Source: Chamaecrista fasciculata (taxonomy: Eukaryota; Streptophyta; Magnoliopsida; Fabales; Fabaceae). From it: a stretch of 64,000 nucleotides of DNA. The notes beneath the pieces were generated by a model. The model was given only the letters and a program-made list of their open reading frames with translations. It was not told where the DNA came from and did not search any database. The stretch is from assembly GCA_003254925.1 (NCBI GenBank), contig QANZ01019886.1, positions 24,349 through 88,348 on the forward strand. Direction: 5' to 3'. Positions 55,307 to 64,000 of the stretch are shown here, one piece after another. Each line of letters starts with the position of its first letter. Within the stretch, counting starts at the first letter, position 1. The position numbers and the translations under genes were made by a program.

Positions 55307-58145
55307 ATGGCCAGTTTCTCAGGAAGCTCACAGAAGTGCGTGATCTGTGACAAAACCGCTTACGTTGTCGATCAGCTAACCGCTGACGGTCGTGTCTACC
55401 ACAAGGCTTGCTTCCGATGCCACCATTGCCGGAATACTCTTAAGGTGTATATATATTTATATACATGCAAAGGCACTAATTTTGTCCCCAATCTTTTTTT
55501 TTGCAGTCAATTTCATTTTCATTGTTTTACATTTTGGCCAATTTTATGACAGAATCTACGTGACTGGGTAATGTAAAATTCATCGAACATTCAGGACGAA
55601 ATACCGTTGGTGTTAGTGTAAAGTTTGAGGACGAAATTAGTGATTATATAAATGTTATAATATATTGTCTTATAATAAAATAAGAAACTACTTTGGACTT
55701 TGAAGGGTTCGAGCTAAAAAAAAAAAACAAAGAAGTCTGCTAACGGCTTTCTTCAAATCTGCCCTTCAATTGATATCTCTAAAGGGTTTATGCTTGCCTG
55801 AGAGCTATTTGAGCGGCCTATTTTAAAGTACTAATCTTGTAGGTTGTCTCTATATGTGTTGATAAAGTACTAGAAAAATTCTTGTATATTTTTCAAACAG
55901 ATGAGAAATATGCCTAAATTCAAGTCTTGAAGGAATTGTAAAATTTATTGTTTCTCTTTGCAGCTAAGCAACTACTGTTCTTTTGAGGGAGTGCTTTACT
56001 GCAGACCCCACTATGATCAACTCTACAAGCGAACTGGTAGCCTGGATAAGAGCTTTGAAGGTATTAATAAATTACTTGTGACTTGTTTGAAAAACATATC
56101 TTTCAGTTGGAAATTTGAGTCAGACTGAAAATTTTGCTTTTTGTGCCTCACATTCTTGTAGGAACACCCAAGATTCAGAAACCAGAAAAACAGACAGAGA
56201 ATGAGGTGATTTCTTGGGAACTTTTCTCTGCATATATACTATCTAGTAAAAAATTCTTCTTGATCTTTCTTCTTTTCTTTAAAATACAAACACCACTTCA
56301 TTATTCCCTTAAATGTATAATTTATTGTGGAAAGTATGAGATTTTTTATTTGTTAACTAGAATGGACTATTTTAACAGAACGCTAAGGTTCTCTCAAATG
56401 TGTTCGTGGGCACCAAAGACAAATGTGAAGGTTGCAAAAAGACCGTTTATCCTACTGAGAGGGTAAAACACCATCTTCCTTGAAACTTCTTTTGTTCTAA
56501 CTTTGATTGATTCTATTCATTTTCAGTTTCAAACAACCAAAGCTTTCAAATTCTATTTGATCAATGAATTATTAGAGTTATATAGCTTTAGTCTTTCAAA
56601 ATTAGTGGCTATAAGAGTTAATGAGTTTTCAGAAATAAACTTCTTGCACATACTAATGTCCATTGGATTTGTCATTCCAGGGATGAACTCTATATGTTCA
56701 CTAATTTTTCAAAATGAAAACTGAATAGCTTTATAATAATTCAATGACTAAATTGTTAGTTTACTGAAAAGCTGTACATGAATCCTCATTTTATATGGTT
56801 CTAAGTGTCTTGAGTTTCTTCCTCACTTCTCTAATTTTCATTACCACGTATTTAATTTTATTTATTTTTTCAATTGTGTTCACTACAAGGTATTTGTATG
56901 GTACTGAGTGTTGGATGATAAAAGGCCGACATGAGCATGAATTAAATGTAGCAGAAATGAGAATGTTGCTTGGATGAGTAGTCATACCGGAAAGGTTAGG
57001 ATTAGGAATGAGTGCATTAGAGAGAAAGTTGGGGTAGCACATATCATTAAAAAGTTAGTTGAAACACGCCTTAGATGAAAAGTTTATGGTTTGATTATGT
57101 ACAAAGAAGGCCGTTAGAGGCTTCTGTACATAGAGTTGACTAGATGGAAGATAGCCCAATAACTAGAGGTAGGGGAAGACCGAAGAAAATAATTGAAAAA
57201 CCTATTAGGATGATTTTAATTATTATTAACCTTACCATAGAAATGAGTAAAGATAGAACATGTTAGTGACTTGGCGTCGATTAAACCATATATCCAACGC
57301 TACCTAGTGGGAAAAGGCTTTGTTGTTGTTGTTCACTACAAGTTTACAAGGTATTTGGATTTGTGTTTTGCCTGCAGTTCAAAGCCAATAGGCTTTCTTG
57401 TGAGGGAAGGAAAAATTATTGATCAGCCTTCACTGAAGACATTAATTTTTCAGTTTAAGTAATCATTGACACCAAAGGGTATTCCATGTAAATGTTACAA
57501 ACTAAATTGAAAAAAGATGTAGTCTACAAAGTTCGGACACTTGAGACTAACAGCATGTTTCATGGAAAAAATTCTAGTGTATGTACAATTCAGAAAGTCT
57601 TGTGACGTAGTTCGCTTTTAAAGGTGTCTGCTTTTTTTATGATGGAGCTCAACTTCCTCTCCCTTTCTTCTGATAGATCAATTGGATCTTGTCAATCTAT
57701 TATGTGAGGGAATATCTTGACATTGCCATGTAAAGAGAGAGTTAAACACAAGCTCATTCACTTTGTAGGGTCTACCATTCAAATGTTTTATTTACTCTAC
57801 AAATGTCCATATTTCTTCTCACATATACCAGCAGGTGAAACCCTGACATGAAAGAGAGGATCCAAATCCTTCTTCTAATAGTTAATAATTGTTGTCCTTA
57901 CAATTTCATTTCAGGTTTCACTTATTGGGACTCCCTACCACAAAGGCTGTTTCAAGTGTAGCCATGGAGGTTGTACAATAACCTTAACCTCAGCAAACTT
58001 CATTACACATGAGGGAAAGCTGTATTGCAAGCACCATCACGTTCAACTTTTCAAAGAGAAAGGAAACTATAGCCAGCTTGATGGCGACAAAGAGAAGAAT
58101 GTTAGTATCACTGACAAAGCCTCTGCTTTGAAAATTGGTGCTTAA
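55307..58145 (+). CDS. WLIM1: WLIM1-type two-LIM-domain actin-bundling protein, five exons
   Basis: Plant LIM proteins bind and bundle actin filaments and also occur in the nucleus. Exons: 55307-55444, 55964-56060, 56162-56205, 56379-56462, 57915-58145. They total 594 nt (197 aa), with all GT-AG junctions in phase. LIM1 spans about residues 10-62 (CVICDK...YHKACFRCHHCRNTLK...LYCRPHYDQL). LIM2 spans about 116-168 (KCEGCKKTVYPTE...YHKGCFKCSHGGC...LYCKHH). Zinc-binding Cys/His residues are all present. The linker NANAK-type text and GNYSQLDGDKEKN after LIM2 match the WLIM1 group. The ending VSITDKASALKIGA is divergent. A 46-bp tandem duplication spans the stop codon. An alternative last exon is possible (58663-59202). 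Intron 4 holds an RTE fragment, and intron 1 a MITE. Confidence 0.93.
55470..55648. repeat. MITE in LIM intron 1
   Basis: The left arm ACTAATTTTGTCCCCAATC is answered by TTTGAGGACGAAATTAGTG (about 55623-55642). Non-coding. Confidence 0.6.
56890..57330 (+). mobile_element. 5'-truncated RTE-type LINE in LIM intron 4
   Basis: Exactly flanked by gttcactacaag (56878-56889 and 57331-57342). Encodes broken text YGTECWMIKGRHEHELNVAE, MRMLLG, RIRNECIREKVGVAHIIKKL, then RGRGRPKK-like text, the C-terminus of plant RTE reverse transcriptase proteins. The 3' end reads TTGGCGTCGATTAAACCATA ... CTAGTGGGAAAAGGCTTTG and finishes in (GTT)n, the RTE tail. It lies in the same orientation as the host gene and does not touch the splice sites. 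Confidence 0.88.
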
Positions 58146-58211
58146 ACTTGTGATGATAATTAACCCCTCTGCTTTGAAAATTGGTGCTTAAATTTGTGAT
58201 GATAATTAACC
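58120..58211 (+). repeat. 46-bp tandem duplication across the LIM stop codon
   Basis: Copy 1 (58120-58165) and copy 2 (58166-58211) differ at very few positions. Each contains CTTTGAAAATTGGTGCTTAA, so the stop of copy 1 is repeated in copy 2. Confidence 0.9.
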
Positions 58212-58662
58212 CTGTGGAATAATGTCTAACTTGCTTAATGCTGGACTTGTTCTATCAACGATGTTCCTTTCTCTATGTACAAATAGTTTCATGCTTGTTT
58301 GAGTTAATCTTTTTATTTTCATTTACTTTAGTTTGCTTTCCTCTTTCATGTAACAAAACGTGGCTACTCCCCCAAAATGAATGGAATAGAACATAAACTG
58401 TATGCAGTCTGAAGAACTGAAAATTTCTTGTAATCTGTATGTGACCTTATAGTTTAATTTAAACATCATAAAAGTATAGAAAAAATAAAAATAATACAAG
58501 AAGAAAAACACTTATTACATGGGGCTGATCTGAAGTTAAGGGTTCATCTGTCATACAAAACACATCTGCTTCAGATTCTCAAGGGTCTTAACTTCTTATT
58601 TTTTATAACTCATAATTGAGTTATTTGGTAATTTTTTTTTTTTGTATTCTAATCTTGAACAG

Positions 58663-59202
58663 ATTGCAGACGAGGTTTCAGAAAATGGGGAGGTTGAAGA
58701 TATAAATAAAAGCAATGACGATGCCAATGGCAATGGTGAGGGAGATAGTACTGTAGAAGAAGAGTCTCAACTTTGTGATACAGAACCCCTGCTGGTTTTG
58801 GAGGCTTCTTTAAGTGGTCAACAAGATGCTTCTTGTTCATGTTCTTCTGATTGTGTTTCTGAAACCGATAATTCTGTGTCTTCTAATGTACTTGGTGATC
58901 CCAGTGATGGCATTAATCTCCCTTCGCCTGGGCAGCACTCTGTCTCTTCATCAACGGGAAAGGAGTGTGAAGTTCCAAAGGAAAATGTTGTTGGTGATAA
59001 GGACAACCAAGCCCCACCAAATGTACTTGATAAGTTGAATTTCCAACTGTTAGATAAATCCGGGAGAGAAATGAAAATAAAAGTGACATACAAAACTAAC
59101 GAGAAGAAGAAAAAGCGAGCTCATAAGGACTGGCAGAAGTTGTCTACTTCAGTTAATTGTGGAGGTAGCAAAGGAGGAAATGGTAAGACTGTTAAGCAAT
59201 AA
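58663..59202 (+). CDS. Acidic terminal exon: alternative 3' exon of the LIM gene or part of an unknown gene
   Basis: A 179-codon frame, open from a good acceptor (poly-T tract, GAACAG ending at 58662) to TAA at 59200-59202. The protein text begins IADEVSENGEVEDINKSNDD; it is Glu/Asp/Ser-rich to about residue 125, then LNFQLLDKSGREMKIKVTYK and a Lys-rich end KTNEKKKKRAHKDWQKL. No family was recognised. If the LIM transcript uses the donor AAGAAT|GTTAGT at 58100, this exon joins in frame (phase 0 to phase 0) and gives a LIM protein of 362 aa with an acidic then basic tail, replacing the ending VSITDKASALKIGA. No other upstream exon is visible between 58146 and 58662. It could also be a relic of an unrelated gene. 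Confidence 0.5.
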   Translation: MADEVSENGEVEDINKSNDDANGNGEGDSTVEEESQLCDTEPLLVLEASLSGQQDASCSCSSDCVSETDNSVSSNVLGDPSDGINLPSPGQHSVSSSTGKECEVPKENVVGDKDNQAPPNVLDKLNFQLLDKSGREMKIKVTYKTNEKKKKRAHKDWQKLSTSVNCGGSKGGNGKTVKQ

Positions 59203-60841
59203 GAATCCTTTGCTGGAACGTTAATGGGTTGGGAAACCCTTTGAAAATGTAGGAAGGTGAAGGAGAGTATTTATAGGGTGGATCATTATATTGTTCTACT
59301 TCTAGATACAAAGATAGAGAAAAGATATATAGATAGGTTCTTCATGAATAGTGTTGGGGATAATCTCTTCAAAGATTGGGAGGTAATTCCTTCAGTTTTT
59401 CTTCGAAATTCATGTCAAGACAGATTGCTTTTCTCTATTGCTTTCCAAGCATAAAGTGGCTGGCGGTGACTTGTGTCCATGGTCCTGCACAACATAGACA
59501 TGGGAATTACATTTTGTTATCCTTTGTTCATGAGTAATGTACTCCACGTTGGTGCTTTGAGGAATTTTAGTGATGTATCTTTTGTAGCTATATAAACAGA
59601 TGAGATTATAAGATTATGGCTAATATAGTTTGAATATTTATTAAAAATTACGATACGAGACCTTCAAATGCTGAGTTCTGGTTTATGAATGAAGGTTAAT
59701 GTTGTCTTCCACTGACAGGTTTTTGGTCATTTCAATGTGGGAGGATCTATTTATTTTCTTATCCTTCTCAAGTCAAGTAAGGTAAAATGGGGTCCGGCTC
59801 TTTCGTATCAAGAACGTAAATTTTGCATCATTCAAAAACGGTTCCAATGCCAAGTCTGGGATTGCTACTACACACTAGCCCTTGGAAGTTCATCTCTCAA
59901 GTTTATCCTTCTTTCCTGCCTTGGATTTCTTTTTGAGTTGGAAGAACATCGGACTGAGAATTATTAACTTTGCACAATGGTCTAAATCTTCCTCTTTTTA
60001 ACCTTTCAAAGTGGTGAATCTTCATTGAAGTTTCATTTTCCTGGAAATCTTACTTTGAGGTTTGGTGATCTTTCCTTAAAATCCTTATCTCATTTCCACT
60101 TCCTTTCTTGACAAACAAAAGAGTCTGTAGTTTGGATCCTTCCAGTTTCTATTAATATTTGTCCTTCATTCTTCGAATTTTTCATTCAACCTCAAAATGC
60201 TCAATTTCTTCATCAAAGGCCTCTATGTCATAGAACTACAAAGACAAATAATCATGTTTTCATTGGAATAGGCTGTATTGAACTTTTAATGATAATGAGA
60301 GTTGGGTAAGTCCGATTCATCTCATGTTTTCATTGCAGCAAAATTCATTGATCGTGGAAACTAAAAAAAAGAAGCAGCATATAATACATTGCCTATGTGT
60401 TGTTTTTTGCAGGATTATGGTATCTTTGAATTGAAGGAAATGCCAGAGTTTCTAACCAAAGATTTCTTTCATCGCATCACTAACGGATAATTTTCTGTCT
60501 TCCCATTGGTTTCATACCTAAGCTACTGAATTTTCATTTTTTCTTTTTGGGGACAATGTGTCTTCTAGAGTTTTGAAACTTCTTTTTGAGATAAAGGTTG
60601 TATAGGATTTTTCCCCTTATTTTTTTTTAGGACTGTTTACCCTTCATTTGTGTAATATTCTTATATTCCCGTCTTATTAATATTTTTATCAATGAAATTA
60701 AAAAAAAAAAAAGAACTTAGAATTATACAAATTTTTGTCTCCCATAATAAAATGAAAGAAACTTTCACCAAAATAGATAAATAAATAATAATTTGTAAGC
60801 TTCTTTACATGGAGGAAACTTTCACCAAAATAAATGTAATT
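59203..60841. other. Downstream transcribed-looking DNA, no gene recognised
   Basis: Contains no long frame with family features. 60540-60712 ends in ATCAATGAAATTAAAAAAAA, resembling a poly-A end of a retroposed sequence or a LINE 3' end, but no target duplication was identified. An 18-bp repeat (GAAACTTTCACCAAAATA) occurs at 60758 and 60815. Confidence 0.35.
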
Positions 60842-61022
60842 CAATCAAGTTTGGTTAGTCCAGTGGTCAAACTCACTAAGTCGCTTAAGCAAGTGTTGGG
60901 GGTTCGAATCCTATCTTGTGTATGCAGCAATCAATTGGCCAGCGACAAACCTTTAAATGGAGCATAAATTTGTGGAGAATTAATCTTTAGCTTGTTGGGT
61001 TGAAGGATACCTTGAGCAATAA
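60842..61022 (+). mobile_element. tRNA-derived SINE
   Basis: Has RNA polymerase III promoter boxes: box A GGTTAGTCCAGTGG (60852-60865) and box B GGTTCGAATCC (about 60901-60911), followed by a tRNA-unrelated body (CAGCGACAAACCTTTAAATG, GGGTTGAAGGATACCTTGAG) and a short A-rich tail. The 15-bp sequence aaaataaatgtaatt flanks it exactly (60827-60841 and 61023-61037). This body type is widespread in eudicot SINEs. Confidence 0.88.
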
Positions 61023-61037
61023 AAAATAAATGTAATT

Positions 61038-62010
61038 GGGGCATAGGAATGGGTGTGTATAAAGAAAAAACACCATAGCTTCGTTGGATTGGATATTTTA
61101 GCGTCAAGATTTGTATAAAATAATATAACCCTTAAAATAATATATTTTGTCCTTTCTATACCATTACCCCATAGGAATTTACATGTCAGGAATTGGATAT
61201 CACTTTCTCATAACATTATTAGTCTCCTAATATTCTATACTGCAAATTGGCTTATGTGTAAACCGCCACAAAGTGCATCCTTTGACATTGAATGCGCACT
61301 ATATTGTGATTGGATTTTCATGCAATCTAAAATGACGTGTTACTAGTTACTTTGTTGTCAATCACTATATAGAATTGTATTTCAACAGTTAAATAATATA
61401 ATTTAAAGAAAGATTGTAAGAAAATACTGCAAAAATTTTAGATTTTTCTTTTTTTAATCTAAATCAAGATATCAATTTCAGACAACAATTACTAATTCTT
61501 CCGTTATGAATTCCTTATCATGCCAAGGGTGGAAAGTCCATTGTAATACAAGAACACAGAAATTGACTTGAGCCAAAGATCTCGAATTGCTTAGGGATAA
61601 ACTTCTATGGAAGCACCTGAGGATTTTACCCAGATTATTATAAATAATATTTATGCACTTCACCATAATGTTGAACTTACAAAATAGTTGAGACCTTAAA
61701 ATAAATTCAGTGACTTTGTACATTAAATGTACAATAAAATATGTATACACTTATTAGTATAATTGTGCTCCACCACAATTCCACAACAGAAATTAACAAT
61801 GTCAGGATTACAGACTAGCAAACATGAAACATCATTGTGGTTGTATAAGTATATCTCAAATTTTCATTCTCCAATAGTAAAGAAATTCTAAAAAAACTCT
61901 CCTCTACTACTTTCAAACTCTACATCATACACTCCTAATTGGAGCAATGCCCAACAGAAATTTGATCTGTAGTGCAGTGTTCCGGAAACAACAATAACTG
62001 AAATCAGGGT
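61038..62010. other. Intergenic DNA and 3' UTR of the coiled-coil gene
   Basis: No gene or element recognised in 61038-61750. The part from about 61780 to 62010 is probably the 3' UTR of the minus-strand coiled-coil gene. Confidence 0.45.
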
Positions 62011-63981
62011 TCATTGAACTTCTACATCAGGAACTATCTTGTATGCATTCTCCTTCAACATCTGAGCTGAAAATATTAAAAGCTCCATCATCTCAAACCC
62101 GGCAGCAGAAACAGTGTCTGCTTTCTCATCACCTTGCTCCTGGTTTACATCCCTTGTGTCGTTGTCCACAGTATCTCCAAGGATACCGATATCTGCCTCG
62201 GCTGACCAACTGAGGGGTAAGGAGCTTCCAAAAGCAGTCTTTAGAAGTTTCGCCTCATTGATAATGTTGTCAAGGACTTCTAGAACATCCGAGAATTGAC
62301 CTTCTGAGGTCAGTGACTCTTTAGCCTATAATATTGTAGCAACTGATATTAACAAGGTATCAGGGTTTGGGTTTCAACAGATAAACAGAATGGTATGATG
62401 TGATACCTTTAATAGAGAGAGACGAAGCCTATGAAATGAAGAAGTTAGATGTTCCATGCTTTCTAGACTTTCCTTAAGTGTAGCAACTTCGATCTTCATT
62501 CTAAGAAACAAAAAAAAAAAAAAAGTAAGCGAACAATGTGATAGAAGGATGAGAAGAAGCATCACTTGCCAAGGTGGATTCTTCAAACATAAACTACCCC
62601 TCCCAAATCCACTGTTGATGACATAAACGGAAAGTACAACAATTGACACATGCCTAGCAACGTCCATGCTGTTGGATCTCCGATGGTCATAATTTGGATC
62701 ACTGTCAACTTCATTAACACTGACATCTAGTGGAATCCATCGTTTCAAATATGATTTCTTCAACAAGTTTCTTAATCTTCCTTCTCGTTCATTGAAAACT
62801 AACTTTCTTTCTCCACTATTGGCAACAGCTTTTCCTTTAGTCTCACCAAATTTTCTGCATGTATTATAACTTCAAATAGTTAAAAAATAAGTTGCTATAG
62901 AAGAAGTAACAATTAAGCTAGCAAGAGACAAATAACAAGACTTAAAAATGAGTCTGTTTCTATTAAATGATAATCTAGCTGTTGGCAACAAAGGAATCAT
63001 TCCTAAGCCTTCTTACAGGAACAGAAATTAGTTTGCTCTTACTGCATACCCTTAATATAACCTCCTTTAACATGCACTAAGAATTGGGGTGTCAAGGTAA
63101 GTTTTCTAATCGCAATGCAAGAAAGATAGCCTCTATATGGGATTTGGTCAACCTAAGAGTATAAAAAGAAATACAAGTAGAGTTCCCTAAAGGATATTTG
63201 GTGTCTTGTCAAGGATATCCATTAGACGTAGAAACATTTTGCATATACATGAGTGTACACACACATCAAGTTCAAAATATTGAACATAGTAAAGTGTTCT
63301 AAGAATATCATTGTCCATGTAATCACAATAGTTTATTATTTTTCCATGTCCTACGGTTAAAGAAAATAAAGATTATGAAAAATTAAAAATAAATAACTGA
63401 ATTTATAAAAATTAAAACTAAATAACTGAATTCATACTCCTGAAGTAAGTGATTCTCCTGCTTTAATTGTGCCAACTCCACGAGAGCTTTCACCTTTTCA
63501 TTAGTAACCTGAAGGGGAAAAAATAGCAACTCAAGAAATGAACACATATATTTAAGGTTCACTGTATATGAGGTTTTCGAAATATGATTGCACTAAACCG
63601 CAATCCAGACACAGCATTGTTATCTACATTTTATATACCTCTAAGAGGGTAATGGGCTTATCTTCATTTGCGGCAGAAATAGATTCAAAAGAAACATTGA
63701 TTAAGTAACAGGAAAATAAAATGAGACAGGGACCTAAAATTGATATATTGCAAACTGCAAACATACAATAAACTTTCTGCTTATGAAAAAAAAATATTCT
63801 AAATTAACAGCACCATGCTGTGACCTCTCAATGCTTTGGCGTTTGAAGCAAGGATGCCAAAGAAATTTACCTGCAACAAGTTCCTCTGAAGTTCTTCTAC
63901 TTTCTTTTGAAGTGCTAAATGCACATTCCTCTCTAATAAATGTCTTTCCTCCTGCTGTGATAAAAGCAATAATGTAGCAAC
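62011..63981 (-). CDS. C-terminal five exons of a coiled-coil protein of unknown function (partial)
   Basis: Exons on the minus strand: 63981-63871, 63508-63438, 62854-62654, 62500-62407, 62325-62011; 792 nt, 263 codons and TGA, phases consistent. The 5' part lies beyond the right edge. Seen: a Leu/Glu/Gln/Lys heptad-like region (EERHLLERNVHLALQKKVEE, VKALVELAQLKQENHLLQE), a basic linker (ERKLVFNEREGRLRNLLKKS), then MKIEVATLKESLESMEHLTS and FHRLRLSLLKAKESL, DNIINEAKLLKTAFGSSLPL, and a C-terminus GFEMMELLIFSAQMLKENAY. I believe this matches a conserved plant coiled-coil family with no settled name (centrosomal/myosin-like annotations), but cannot confirm it. The intron 62653-62501 has a GC donor. 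Confidence 0.82.
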
Positions 63982-64000
63982 CTGAAAATACAGCATGGTT

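Noticed and set aside
58814-59093. Overlapping frames on both strands within 58649-59093
   Set aside because: Shadows of the acidic exon 58663-59202.
59737-59967. 76-codon plus-strand frame
   Set aside because: No recognisable domain, not connected by splice sites to the acidic exon upstream.
60850-60915. tRNA gene
   Set aside because: Box A and B are present, but the cloverleaf stems do not pair and the sequence continues into a SINE body with a tail and target duplication.

Overview
The window is nuclear DNA of a eudicot flowering plant. Intron-rich plant genes (SPL6-type, CWC22, mitochondrial LIP2, WLIM1-type LIM protein, a coiled-coil protein) sit in AT-rich intergenic DNA full of plant retrotransposons, Helitrons, hAT and Mutator-like elements and fold-back MITEs. 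The species cannot be named from sequence alone. A run of 211 N (22183-22393) shows this is a draft assembly.

Layout. 1-1363: last exon of an SPL6-like transcription factor (+). 1364-8024: intergenic DNA with several fold-back MITEs. 8025-15976: seven-exon CWC22 spliceosome gene (-), 834 codons plus stop, with a small LTR element in its last intron. 16480-24150: copia retrotransposon mosaic with a duplicated 574-bp block, an inverted pair of Helitron-like arms, a solo LTR holding the assembly gap, and a TIR element. 24150-32110: a hAT element carrying an F-box fragment, a multi-level nest of insertions, and a FAR1-related pseudogene. 32900-36667: a probable gene-capturing Helitron with intron-containing pieces of a PARP3-like and an NTRC-like gene. 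36761-42124: an L1-type LINE interrupted by a hAT element that itself holds a tiny Helitron. 42282-42669: another small Helitron. 42891-42962: tRNA-Asp. 45099-45532: tail end of an autonomous Helitron. 46780-48110: MITEs. 49491-49754: a small secreted-peptide-like gene (-). 51979-54030: LIP2 (-) with a 5'UTR intron. 55307-58145: LIM gene (+), with a possible alternative last exon at 58663-59202 and an RTE LINE fragment in an intron. 60842-61022: SINE. 62011-63981: last five exons of a coiled-coil gene (-) running off the right edge.

The host genes are unrelated housekeeping or developmental genes, with no operon-like or cluster relationship. The most notable content is the Helitron set: six Helitron 3' ends, one with captured gene fragments and two whose 5' ends run into arrays of their own terminal hexamer. 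Next come the nested insertions, whose target-site duplications let the order of events be read, the candidate peptide hormone gene, and the possible acidic-tailed LIM isoform. Splice sites were read by eye. Exon phases and summed lengths agree for CWC22, LIM and the coiled-coil gene, which supports the models, but there is no transcript evidence here.
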